The notes beneath the pieces are model-generated. The model saw only the letters and a list, made by a program, of their open reading frames with translations. It had not been told where the DNA came from and searched no databases. Made by a program: the position numbers and the translations under genes. Below, in pieces: positions 26,039 to 34,946 of a stretch of 64,000 nt of DNA; position 1 is the stretch's first letter; every line of letters begins with the position of its first letter. Source of the DNA: JBNKFV01 sp050289485. GTDB taxonomy: Bacteria; Pseudomonadota; Gammaproteobacteria; Pseudomonadales; Cellvibrionaceae. Location: NCBI GenBank assembly GCA_050289485.1, contig JBNKFV010000031.1, positions 57,956 to 121,955 on the forward strand, written 5' to 3'.

Positions 26039-26335
26039 GCCGAACCCTATGGTGTTTGTTTGTTGTCGTTGTCGCCGGAACTGCTATGTTGGCGTCATAG
26101 TTGCCTTTGGTGTGATACAGTATCTCGCGCCAAGTATACTGAACTCCGGTATCTATGACTACGTTAGGATATTTGCGGTTGATTTAACCCGATAGCTGGC
26201 TTTTTAGCCACTCCAAAATTTGGCGGTTGATGTTAAGATGAGGCCCTAAATGCCAACACTGCGATACGGCAACACAAACTATTACAATGGCATAAAACCT
26301 GGGCATCATCAGAGTATTCATGGAGCGGCTGCATA

Positions 26336-27835
26336 ATGGGGGCAGGTAAAGCGTGGGAGGCAATGCCAATCGGCGACACTTCTGATAAACCGCCACTCAG
26401 TGGTGGTAAAGGAATTCTGCCGCACGTTATTGCTATTAGCAGTGGCAAGGGCGGTGTGGGCAAGTCGAGCCTCACGGTTAACCTGGGTATCTCACTGGCC
26501 AAGGCCGGTGCCAAAGTCTGTGTGTTTGATGCCGACACCGGGCTGGCCAATATTAATATCCTGTTGGGGCTTGCACCCCATGCCCGGTTGGAGCATGTGT
26601 TGTCTGGCGATATGCCCATAGAAGACATCATGCTGGATGGTCCATTCGGGTTAAAAGTGATACCCGGTGCTAATGGTATCAGTAGCTGTGTTGACCTTCA
26701 CCCGCGTCAGCGACTGCGGCTCACGCGGGAACTTGCCCGTATTGAAAATCAGTTTGACTATCTTTTGCTTGATACTGCGGCAGGTATTGCCGATACAACA
26801 TTAGATTTTGTCTGCGCGGCAACCCATGCCCTGATCGTTATCACGCCAGAGCCTACATCGCTGACCGATGCATTTTCGTTAATCAAGCTATTGAAGAGGC
26901 GTAAGTCTGGGAATGACTTCCATGTGGCAGTCAATATGTGCGCCAATGCAGCGCAGGCACGGGAGGTTTATCACCGCTTTTCGGGCGCCGTTAAAAAATA
27001 CATCAACGTTAATCTGAATTATCTTGGGTTTATTCCCCGAGATGAGAGTATTCGCTCGGCGGTGACCTTGCAGCGCCCCGTATCGCTCTTTGCTGATACC
27101 GACCCCAGTTGCCGTAACTTTGTGCGGTTATCCGACTCTCTCGTGTCGGCAATCGAAAAGTCGTCGGTGGTAACAACATCTTTCAGTGCATACTGGCACA
27201 GGCTGTCGCGCGAGGCTCAGGAGCCTGTCAACGCCGAAAAAGCGGTGCGCGCCCTGACTGGGCCTAAGGCCGATAAATCCCAGCTCAAACATTTGCGCAA
27301 TCAATGGCTTGATTTGGTCTCGATCATTCAGCTGCAGGGGCAGTTGCGCGAAAGCCTGGCAGATATCTGCAGCGCATACATTAGTCAGTATCAGGAGCTA
27401 CCGTTAGATGTGCTGTCGCTGCTCGATATGGCGCTGGCCGATGAAACCTCTGCTGCAGATATCGCACAAGCGGTTTTTGAGCGAATTAAACCTTACCTGC
27501 CGGTGACGCCAGAGCCGGGGGCGGTTAAGCCAGCTAAGCGCAAGGCCGCAAAAAAGGCCACTGTTGAAGAGCCCCTGCCCGAGGAAACTCCAGCGCTGGA
27601 ACTGGCCGAAGCTGCACGGCAGTTGTATGAAGCGCCCGTGGTGGCCGAGCCGACGTTGATGCCTGAGGTGCTATCGGCCTGGCCCAACAATGCCGGTATG
27701 CAGTTTCAGGTAACAGAAGATCGCTACAACGTCGGTAAATACGGTAGTCAGGACAGCCTGCTGGCCATTTTGCGCAGTGAAAATAATAAAGACAAACCGC
27801 TGCTGGATGTGATTTGTGCGCTGTCTAGCGGTTAG
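26336..27835 (+). CDS. MinD/FleN-like ParA ATPase with long C-terminal extension
   Basis: 499 residues. The ATPase part (about 28-285) has the deviant Walker A SSGKGGVGKSSLTVNLG, CVFDADTGLANINILLG, and LLDTAAGIAD, as in FleN/FlhG and MinD. Residues about 290-499 are an extension with helices, a Lys/Ala- and Pro/Glu-rich linker (VKPAKRKAAKKATVEEPLPEE) and a C-terminal segment I cannot assign. No flhF, flagellar or min genes are near. Such ATPases position or limit polar structures. It is divergent from the HDOD kinase. Confidence 0.85.
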   Translation: MGAGKAWEAMPIGDTSDKPPLSGGKGILPHVIAISSGKGGVGKSSLTVNLGISLAKAGAKVCVFDADTGLANINILLGLAPHARLEHVLSGDMPIEDIMLDGPFGLKVIPGANGISSCVDLHPRQRLRLTRELARIENQFDYLLLDTAAGIADTTLDFVCAATHALIVITPEPTSLTDAFSLIKLLKRRKSGNDFHVAVNMCANAAQAREVYHRFSGAVKKYINVNLNYLGFIPRDESIRSAVTLQRPVSLFADTDPSCRNFVRLSDSLVSAIEKSSVVTTSFSAYWHRLSREAQEPVNAEKAVRALTGPKADKSQLKHLRNQWLDLVSIIQLQGQLRESLADICSAYISQYQELPLDVLSLLDMALADETSAADIAQAVFERIKPYLPVTPEPGAVKPAKRKAAKKATVEEPLPEETPALELAEAARQLYEAPVVAEPTLMPEVLSAWPNNAGMQFQVTEDRYNVGKYGSQDSLLAILRSENNKDKPLLDVICALSSG

Positions 27836-27916
27836 GCGAAAGCCTGCGCCTCGCCGTTTTTCTCGGCTAAATATCTGGTAATCTACACCGTTAGTTCTGG
27901 GTAAAAAGGTTTTTCC

Positions 27917-30007
27917 ATGGCGCTGGCTGCATCGTACCTGCGTGCTTTACGTAACGTATTGCTTATTCTCGTACTGCTTATACTGCTGGTAATTTCTCTT
28001 ATTCCGCTGGCGGTTCGGCACAGTGTCACTTACTGGCTGGGCCAGCAGGGTGTGGATGCAGAATTCTCTTACCTTGAGGTATCTCCTGCGCGTGGACTGA
28101 TTCGTGTCTATGGGCTGGAGGGAACAAATGCCGCAGGGCGCGGCTTTCGACTGGATGAATTAACACTGGGGTGGCGCTGGTTGCCATTACTTGATCGGCA
28201 GGTAGTGCTCACAGCGTTAGCGATTAAGGGGGTGAGGCTGGATGCAGCCATTCAAGGCGCCGATCAACAGCAAGCCTGGGAGGTGGCGGGGCTCTATCTG
28301 CCGACTTTGGTAACAGAGCCTGCAAACAGTGATGAGTTGGAAACAAAAGGGGGCGCCACGCCGTCTTGGCAGGTAAGCCTGCCTGAGCTAGCCATTGATG
28401 ATGTAAAGCTGTGTTTGTATCACCTGAATTTGGGCTCTGCACTTCGTGCGGAATGCATGGCGTTGACGCATCTGGAGCTACAGGGTGAGCAGACAGCACT
28501 CTTGCAACCAAATTTAACCCTCGAATTGCCAAACCAATTGCTGCTCAATGAACTGATATTACAAGCGCCTGCTGAAGAGCAGCCTTGGATTAGCGTGGGT
28601 CAGCTGCAGGTTGATGGTATTGATTTGCAGCATGCCCTGGCTGGCGGTATTAGTATTGCTGCACTGGCAGTGAATGAGGTGCAGGCACTTGCTCTACCCA
28701 CCGAGCAACAGTCGGTGTTTGAGGGTGCTCTACAGCGGGTGCCTGAATATCAGCTGCAATGGCAGGCATTTACCGTAGATGGCTTGCAACAGAGTGCAAA
28801 GGGCGTAACGGTTGGGCCTGTCGCCGCCACCGGCCTGCAGGCTTATTTGGTGCGTTTGCCAGAGGGGCAATTGCAGCCGCAAGTATCGGTTGCGCAGCGG
28901 TTGGATCCGTGGCTAGCTTTGCTGATGGCGCCTGCTACAGGTGAGCAGGCTGAGGTGGCTTCTGCGCCTGCTGGTGCGTCGCTGGCATTGGCGTTGGCTG
29001 GTGCTACGCTCGATGGGGGTGAACTTGTCTGGCTCGATCAACAACCCGCTAGCGTGGTGGTCGAGCAAGTGAAACAGCTTCGGGTATCGGTGGGTGCTGC
29101 GGACGCCTCTGCGCCTCAAGCGTTAACACCGGTGACGGTGCAAGCAACCCTTGGCGAGTTTGGTGCGTTGATAGCAAATGCCGAGGTGCAGCCGTTTACC
29201 AACAAAATCAATGCCCAGGGGGAGGTGACGATTACCGCGCTGGACCTGTTGCCTTTGTCGCCCTATACCGAGCAAGTGATTGGTTATCGGGTGAAACAGG
29301 GTCAAGTGAAAAATCAGCTACGTTTCACTATTGAAGACGACCAGATTGATGCAGTAGCCGAGCTGCAATTGCAAAAGTTTTATCTCGACCGGCTCGCCAG
29401 CGCAGATCGCACTGGTACTGAGGGCGATAGCAATCTACCCATTGGCACCTCTCTGAACCTGTTGCGTGATGATGACAACAATATTCCGCTTACCTTGCCG
29501 ATTACTGGCGAGGTTGGCCAGCCCAGCGTATCCCCCGGGCATATCCTGGGGGTGGTTGCACGTAAAACCCTCACCCAGGCGGTTATCAATTATTACAGCC
29601 CTTTTGGCTTGGTGACTCTGGCTAAGGCGGCAGTGGGGGTAGCCACCGGGCTGAACTTCGAGCCTTTGTTCTTTGAACCGGCCAGTGCTGAGTTGTCGGC
29701 AGACAGCAAAGCCAAGCTGGCCAAGCTGGTAGATCTGCTCAATGAACGTTCGCAATTGGCGTTGGTGTTTTGCGCCAGTGCCAACTATAGCGATTGGCAG
29801 CCGGATGCTGACGTAAAGCAGGTGGAGGACGTACCGGAGTTAACCAAAACGCAACGGGAGCCCTTACTGCGATTGGCCAGGGAGCGTAACAAGCGGGTAA
29901 AAGAGTGGCTGATATCACAGGGTATTAAGGCCGAGCAGGTAATTACTTGTAATCCCGCCCTGAATTTACGTAGTCTTGGCGCAGCAGAAATGACAATAAG
30001 CCTCTAA
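27917..30007 (+). CDS. DUF748/AsmA-like envelope protein
   Basis: 696 residues. One N-terminal membrane anchor (about 10-32, VLLILVLLILLVISLIPLAV) and a large periplasmic beta-rich body with AsmA/DUF748 features: EFSYLEVSPARGLIRVYGLEG, LDELTLGW, then GKVSIT-like repeats and the C-terminal OmpA-related segment FEPLFFEPASAELSADSKAK followed by RSQLALVFCASANYSD. Proteins of this superfamily form bridge-like lipid conduits or affect outer-membrane homeostasis. The central part is rich in Ala/Gln. It is followed by parC after 121 bp. Confidence 0.82.
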   Translation: MALAASYLRALRNVLLILVLLILLVISLIPLAVRHSVTYWLGQQGVDAEFSYLEVSPARGLIRVYGLEGTNAAGRGFRLDELTLGWRWLPLLDRQVVLTALAIKGVRLDAAIQGADQQQAWEVAGLYLPTLVTEPANSDELETKGGATPSWQVSLPELAIDDVKLCLYHLNLGSALRAECMALTHLELQGEQTALLQPNLTLELPNQLLLNELILQAPAEEQPWISVGQLQVDGIDLQHALAGGISIAALAVNEVQALALPTEQQSVFEGALQRVPEYQLQWQAFTVDGLQQSAKGVTVGPVAATGLQAYLVRLPEGQLQPQVSVAQRLDPWLALLMAPATGEQAEVASAPAGASLALALAGATLDGGELVWLDQQPASVVVEQVKQLRVSVGAADASAPQALTPVTVQATLGEFGALIANAEVQPFTNKINAQGEVTITALDLLPLSPYTEQVIGYRVKQGQVKNQLRFTIEDDQIDAVAELQLQKFYLDRLASADRTGTEGDSNLPIGTSLNLLRDDDNNIPLTLPITGEVGQPSVSPGHILGVVARKTLTQAVINYYSPFGLVTLAKAAVGVATGLNFEPLFFEPASAELSADSKAKLAKLVDLLNERSQLALVFCASANYSDWQPDADVKQVEDVPELTKTQREPLLRLARERNKRVKEWLISQGIKAEQVITCNPALNLRSLGAAEMTISL

Positions 30008-30128
30008 CGATGCACGGAGGGTAGCTCTTGATGTTGCGGAGGTATTTTAAGTGTTGGATAGGGTTTACAAGAGATGATAATTGGTCGGCCCAGCGGCCGC
30101 ACTACCATAAGTTGAAACAGGAAGATTT

Positions 30129-32375
30129 ATGACCGAGGTGACCATCACCGCGGATGCTGAAGAGCGTATCGCCCTTAAACAGTATGCCGAAAAAGCCTAT
30201 TTAGATTATTCCATGTATGTGATTCTCGACCGGGCCTTGCCACACATTGGCGATGGCTTAAAGCCGGTACAGCGTCGCATCGTATACGCCATGAGCGAGC
30301 TGGGCCTGAAGAGCACAGCCAAGTACAAAAAGTCGGCCCGTACCGTGGGTGACGTGATTGGTAAATACCATCCGCATGGCGATTCCGCCTCTTACGAAGC
30401 CATGGTACTGATGGCGCAGCCCTTCTCTTATCGCTATCCGCTGGTGGATGGTCAGGGCAACTGGGGCTCGCCCGATAACCCCAAATCGTTCGCTGCCATG
30501 CGTTATACCGAAGCCCGTCTTGCCCGTTACAGTGAGGTGCTGCTGGAAGAACTGGGCCAGGGCACCGTTGACTGGACGCCAAATTTCGACGGCACTATGG
30601 ACGAGCCCCTGGTGTTGCCGGCACGGGTGCCCAATGTACTGCTCAATGGCACCACGGGTATTGCGGTGGGTATGGCAACAGATATTCCGCCCCATAATTT
30701 ACGCGAGGTAGTTAATGCCACCGTGCACTTGCTGGAAAATCCGCAAGCCACAGTTGCTCAGTTGTGCGAGCATATCCTCGCCCCGGATATGCCCACCGAC
30801 GCTGAAATTATTACGCCCAAAGCTGACATTCAAAAGATTTACGAAAGTGGCCGCGGCAGCTTAAAGATGCGGGCAGTATGGCGCAAAGAAGACGGTGATA
30901 TCGTGATTACCGCGTTACCGTATCAGGTAAGTGGTGAAAAAGTGATTGAACAGATCGCCCAGCAAATGCAGGCAAAGAAATTGCCCATGGTGGTTGATTT
31001 GCGCGATGAGTCGGATCACGAAAATCCGACGCGCATCGTGATTATTCCCAAGTCTAACCGCGTTGATCTCGAGCCGGTGATGAATCACTTGTTTGCGACC
31101 ACAGACCTCGAACGCAGTTATCGTATCAACATGAACATGATCGGGATTAATGGTCGCCCGGCGGTTAAATCCCTCGATAAATTGTTGGGCGAGTGGCTTA
31201 GCTTCCGCACGGTGACCGTACGCAGGCGTTTGCAGTATCGTCTCGATAAGGTCGAAAAACGTTTGCACTTATTGGAAGGTTTAATGATTGCCTTCCTTAA
31301 TATTGACGAAGTCATTCATATTATTCGCACGGAAGATGAGCCAAAGGCCGAATTAATGGCGCGCTTTGGTTTAACCGAGGTGCAAGCTGATTACGTACTG
31401 GATACGCGCTTGCGCCAGTTGGCTCGTTTGGAAGAAGTGAAAATACGGGCCGAGCAAGACGAGCTGGAAAAAGAGCGCCAAGAACTGACACAAACTCTGG
31501 AATCAGCGCGCCGATTGAAAAATCTGGTGAAAAAAGAGCTGCTAGCGGTTGCTAAAGAATATGGTGACGATCGTCGTTCGCCGCTGCAGGAACGGGGCGA
31601 AGCGCAGGCCTTTAGTGAAACCGAATTGCTCGGTAGTGATCCGGTAACCGTGGTGCTGTCAGACAAAGGCTGGATTCGTTCTGCAAAAGGGCACGATATT
31701 GATCCGGCCGCACTCAGTTACAAGTCCGGTGATAAATTCAGTGTGGCGGTGCACGGTAAAAGTAATCAGTCGGTGATTCTACTCGATTCAACTGGGCGCA
31801 GTTATGCACTGGCTGCACATACATTGCCTTCTGCCCGCAGTCAGGGTGAGCCGGTTACCGGTCGTTTGAGCCCGCCCAGTGGCGCCAGCTTTGTCGGTAT
31901 GTTGATGGGGCAGGATAATCAACAGGTGCTGATGGCCAGTGATGCAGGTTATGGTTTTATCGCTAAGCTCAGTGATCTCTATACCAAAAATAAAGCCGGT
32001 AAGGCAGCGCTGAATTTGCCCAAGGGCGCCCGTGTGTTGCCTGCGCAATTGTTAGAAGACACTGCCGAAAAAATGTTGGTAGCGGTAACCACGGAAGGCC
32101 GCATGCTGGTGTTTCCGGTGACCGAACTGCCTGAACTTGCGCGCGGTAAAGGCAATAAAATAATTGGTATCCCTTCGGCGCGAGTACAAAACCGCGAAGA
32201 GTACGTGGTGGCTATTGGTGTTGTGGGCGAAGGCCAGAAAATAATAATTCACTCAGGTAAGCGACACACGGCTCTGAAGCTTGCCGACCTTGAACATTAT
32301 CGTGGTGAGCGGGGCCGCAGGGGGAATAAATTGCCTCGCGGTTTCCAAAAGGTCGATGGTATTTCTATAGAGTAA
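30129..32375 (+). CDS. parC: DNA topoisomerase IV subunit A
   Basis: 748 residues (E. coli ParC has 752). Decatenates daughter chromosomes together with ParE. The cleavage domain begins RALPHIGDGLKPVQRRIVYAM, contains the quinolone-resistance region KYHPHGDSASYEA, and the DNA-linking Tyr in MRYTEARL. The C-terminal beta-pinwheel domain runs from about residue 490 to the end. Serine is present at the usual wild-type position of HGDS, so no classic quinolone-resistance change is seen there. parE is not adjacent. A terminator follows the stop codon. Confidence 0.97.
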   Translation: MTEVTITADAEERIALKQYAEKAYLDYSMYVILDRALPHIGDGLKPVQRRIVYAMSELGLKSTAKYKKSARTVGDVIGKYHPHGDSASYEAMVLMAQPFSYRYPLVDGQGNWGSPDNPKSFAAMRYTEARLARYSEVLLEELGQGTVDWTPNFDGTMDEPLVLPARVPNVLLNGTTGIAVGMATDIPPHNLREVVNATVHLLENPQATVAQLCEHILAPDMPTDAEIITPKADIQKIYESGRGSLKMRAVWRKEDGDIVITALPYQVSGEKVIEQIAQQMQAKKLPMVVDLRDESDHENPTRIVIIPKSNRVDLEPVMNHLFATTDLERSYRINMNMIGINGRPAVKSLDKLLGEWLSFRTVTVRRRLQYRLDKVEKRLHLLEGLMIAFLNIDEVIHIIRTEDEPKAELMARFGLTEVQADYVLDTRLRQLARLEEVKIRAEQDELEKERQELTQTLESARRLKNLVKKELLAVAKEYGDDRRSPLQERGEAQAFSETELLGSDPVTVVLSDKGWIRSAKGHDIDPAALSYKSGDKFSVAVHGKSNQSVILLDSTGRSYALAAHTLPSARSQGEPVTGRLSPPSGASFVGMLMGQDNQQVLMASDAGYGFIAKLSDLYTKNKAGKAALNLPKGARVLPAQLLEDTAEKMLVAVTTEGRMLVFPVTELPELARGKGNKIIGIPSARVQNREEYVVAIGVVGEGQKIIIHSGKRHTALKLADLEHYRGERGRRGNKLPRGFQKVDGISIE

Positions 32376-32380
32376 CGACA

Positions 32381-32411
32381 GCAGGCACTGGAGACAGTGC
32401 CTGCTTATTTT
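32381..32411 (+). terminator. Intrinsic terminator after parC
   Basis: GCAGGCACTG (32381-32390), loop GAGA, CAGTGCCTGC (32395-32404), followed by TTATTTT. It separates parC from the PilZ-pepsin-avidin-kinase unit. Confidence 0.92.
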
Positions 32412-32439
32412 CTGGGGGCGAAAATACGAAAGGAGTATC

Positions 32440-32709
32440 ATGAAAGAAAAGCGCAAACATTTACGCACGTCATTCAAGTGCCGGGTTCGTGTAACGCATC
32501 CGTCCATTGGCGAGCGTATTGTGTATACCCGTGATATATCAGAAGGGGGGCTTTTTCTGGTTAAAGGTGATGGTGAGCTGCCTGTTATTGGTGAGGTGCT
32601 TACCGGACAAGTGATTGACGGCCCGCCAGATGCCCCGGAAGTAAAAATGCAGGTAACTCGGGTTGTTGAAGACGGTATTGGTCTTGAGTTTTTGCTTGAA
32701 GATGATTGA
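32440..32709 (+). CDS. Short PilZ-domain protein
   Basis: 89 residues, essentially one PilZ barrel. c-di-GMP motifs are intact: RxxxR in RKHLR and DxSxxG in RDISEGGLFLV; the end IGLEFLLEDD matches PilZ proteins of the TIGR02266/PlzA-like short type. CGAAAGGAG precedes the ATG. It is the first gene after the parC terminator and lies 142 bp before the pepsin gene, same strand, and thus may belong to the unit that ends with a diguanylate cyclase gene. Confidence 0.9.
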   Translation: MKEKRKHLRTSFKCRVRVTHPSIGERIVYTRDISEGGLFLVKGDGELPVIGEVLTGQVIDGPPDAPEVKMQVTRVVEDGIGLEFLLEDD

Positions 32710-32851
32710 GGATAGCCGGCAGGAGGGTTACGTGGGCATATTGTGGCGGTATTGTGACGCGTTATTGTCTTTTTTGTTCGAGCATCCATAAATATTTGCG
32801 CCAAACTGACGATAGTATAAAAAACAGGGTTTAGGGTAGGAGTACGAGGGA

Positions 32852-34114
32852 ATGGGTAGAGGGAGAGGTTTGGAAGTGGCTGGCAAAGGAATCTGTAGCG
32901 GCATACTGCTGCTGTTAGCCTTTTTTTCACTGAGGTCTCTTGCGGAAGGCCTTGCGCTACCAATGGCGAAAGGCCCGTTTCAGAATAATGGCGCATCGCC
33001 CTGGTATGCCGTGGTTGACCTGGGCACGCCGGGGCAGCCGCTGAAGTTTTCTTTTGATACCGGCAGTAACTTTGTCTGGGTTACCTCTACACTCTGTGCC
33101 GACAATGGTTGCGAGCATTATGGAGGAGGACAGTTTGCCTGGCAAAACTCGACCACCTTCAGTTGGTTGGGAACGCATCCTGAAACCACGGTTGATTTTG
33201 GGCCATGGGGTTCCATGCAGGTTGAGGCGGGTAACGATGCGTTTGCTTTAGGTGGTGTCGCGGTTGATTCCGATGTGTATCTGGCGAAAGCGTATTCAGG
33301 CCAGCAATTTGCTGAATTGGACTGGGATGGCGGCATAGGCATGCCCAGCCAGATGTCATTGGATATTGTGGCCGCTGATAACAGTTTATATCGAGGCATG
33401 GCCACCGCCGATGCCAATGCATCGTTTCATGTGTTTGCCAGTATGGTGGAGCAGGGTATTGTCAGCCCAGAGGCACCTTATCTTACCTTTTCCACGGATG
33501 GAGAAAGCGGGCAGGGCACGGTAGCCTTCGGTACCCTTGATTCATCCTATCAGGATTCTCTCGAATACCTGTTTTTACCCTGGCAGGAATATTCCATACC
33601 TTCCGTTGCGTATATCTGGACAACCCCACTGCGCCGTTTTTTTGTGGGTGATACGTTGCTAGCAGAAGACTACTTCTTTAGCCTCGATTCCGGGTCATCG
33701 CAGTTTAAAGGTGATCCCAAGCTAATGTTTGAGACTTTTCTCGCCACTACATTTTTTGGCGAAGATGTAACGTTGGAAGTAGGAACGACCGACACTGGCG
33801 AAACTGGGCGGCTGGTGATTCCATCGTCGGTGTACAACGTAAAAATTGAAGCAGGCCAGTATCAGGGGCTCTCAATTTCCCAGTTTCAGCCACTCAATGG
33901 CCTCAGCGAACTGGTGCTGGTGGGCTCCGTGTTGATGGATTCGTTGTACACCGTGTACGAGTATCAGGTGAATGAAGATGCTGGTGCTGTCAATATCACG
34001 CCAGTGGGTATGTGGATATTTAATAAAAAAGACGGCCCCAAAATTATTCAAACTACACAATCCCAGCCTGCAGCTATATTTACACGTAGGCAAAAAATTT
34101 CTAACAGTCATTAA
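32852..34114 (+). CDS. Secreted pepsin-type aspartic protease (family A1)
   Basis: 420 residues. A signal peptide (about 1-31, ending SLRSLA) leads directly to an A1 fold: first catalytic motif FDTGSNFVWV with D69, a Cys pair C82/C87 placed like the pepsin C45-C50 disulfide, the DGGIGMPS segment matching pepsin FDGILGL, second catalytic motif LDSGSSQF with D279, and LVGSVLMDSLYTVYE matching the pepsin LGDVF...YYTVFD region. The flap carries FGPWGS where pepsin has YGTGS, so the flap Tyr is Phe. There is almost no propeptide, as in bacterial shewasin-type pepsins. TAGGAG lies about 10 bp before the ATG. The avidin-like gene starts 23 bp downstream. Confidence 0.9.
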   Translation: MGRGRGLEVAGKGICSGILLLLAFFSLRSLAEGLALPMAKGPFQNNGASPWYAVVDLGTPGQPLKFSFDTGSNFVWVTSTLCADNGCEHYGGGQFAWQNSTTFSWLGTHPETTVDFGPWGSMQVEAGNDAFALGGVAVDSDVYLAKAYSGQQFAELDWDGGIGMPSQMSLDIVAADNSLYRGMATADANASFHVFASMVEQGIVSPEAPYLTFSTDGESGQGTVAFGTLDSSYQDSLEYLFLPWQEYSIPSVAYIWTTPLRRFFVGDTLLAEDYFFSLDSGSSQFKGDPKLMFETFLATTFFGEDVTLEVGTTDTGETGRLVIPSSVYNVKIEAGQYQGLSISQFQPLNGLSELVLVGSVLMDSLYTVYEYQVNEDAGAVNITPVGMWIFNKKDGPKIIQTTQSQPAAIFTRRQKISNSH

Positions 34115-34137
34115 ACTGGCGCAGACAGGACGTGATA

Positions 34138-34917
34138 ATGGCATTGCAATTGAATGGATCATGGGTGAACAGTTTTGGCTCAAAAATGGATCTTACGGTA
34201 CTGCCTGGCGGGTTGATCCTGGGTGATTATTCTTCCACCACCGGCGCGTCGGGCACTTACCTCGTGATTGGCAGCTGCTTACCGCAAGACCCCACTGCTG
34301 ACTCGGGGCAGAATCTGGTGTTGGCTATTTTCTGGCGTCCGGTTGACGCGCAGACCTACAATGCATCGTGGCACTGGATGTCGTCGTACTGCGGCCAATT
34401 GCAGGCTGATGGCAGTATGACCGTAGTGAACTCGTTGGTAGCTACCGTAGAGTACGCTGGCGCAATCCCTGGTGATTATATTGGTGAACTGACCTTTACC
34501 CGAACCTCGTCGGTAGCAGCCTCTCCGCGGTTTACACTTCCTGACGTGCCCGCTGAGTCGTCGGCTACAACCGAGGCTACGATTAATGGTCAGTGGAATA
34601 CAGCGGCTGGCGATGTGCGGTTAAATCTGCAGGTTGTCGATGACCAGCTCGGATTGTTGTACGGCTCGTTGAACTGGCAGCAGCAACGTATTTCTCTATG
34701 GGGTTTTGTCGATACCTATGTCAGTGATAGCCAGTTACAAAGCGTAGCGGTGTGCGGGTATGCCAGTGCAAGCACTGCGGCAGTGGCCCTCAGTGGCAGT
34801 TTGAACCCCCAAAGTAGCCAGCTGAATCTCTCACGTTGGTTGGCCACTTCAACCTCGCCAGCGAATGCTTGGTTGCAAGCCAACGTTGCCAGCTGGCTGT
34901 TAAGCAAAACAAATTAA
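34138..34917 (+). CDS. Tandem avidin-like protein (two avidin domains)
   Basis: 259 residues made of two avidin-type units. Domain 1 (about 3-128): LNGSWVNSFGSKMDLTV aligns with streptavidin GTWYNQLGSTFIVTA, GDYSS with GTYES, AIFWRP with VAWKN, and YIGELTFTR with LVGHDTFTK. Domain 2 (about 148-259): INGQWNTAAGDVRLNL, LLYGSL, ISLWGF, and RWLATSTSPANAWLQ aligning with QWLLTSGTTEANAWKS. Domain 1 keeps N23, G26, S27, Y43, S45, W79 and W92 equivalents but lacks W108 and D128; domain 2 keeps Y43, S45, W79, W108 and W120 but lacks N23, S27 and W92. No signal peptide is visible with the ATG at 34138, which follows AGGA by 7 bp. Biotin binding is therefore uncertain. Confidence 0.85.
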   Translation: MALQLNGSWVNSFGSKMDLTVLPGGLILGDYSSTTGASGTYLVIGSCLPQDPTADSGQNLVLAIFWRPVDAQTYNASWHWMSSYCGQLQADGSMTVVNSLVATVEYAGAIPGDYIGELTFTRTSSVAASPRFTLPDVPAESSATTEATINGQWNTAAGDVRLNLQVVDDQLGLLYGSLNWQQQRISLWGFVDTYVSDSQLQSVAVCGYASASTAAVALSGSLNPQSSQLNLSRWLATSTSPANAWLQANVASWLLSKTN

Positions 34918-34946
34918 GTATAGGGTCAGCACTTGGTGCACAAATC

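Noticed and set aside
27828..27875. Possible terminator after the MinD-like gene
   Set aside because: Only about 5 bp can pair (GGCGA/TCGCC) before the T run; too weak to list.
32253..32996. 247-codon minus-strand frame across the parC end and the PilZ gene
   Set aside because: It runs through the parC terminator and opposite a clear PilZ gene; Pro/Ser/Thr-rich shadow.
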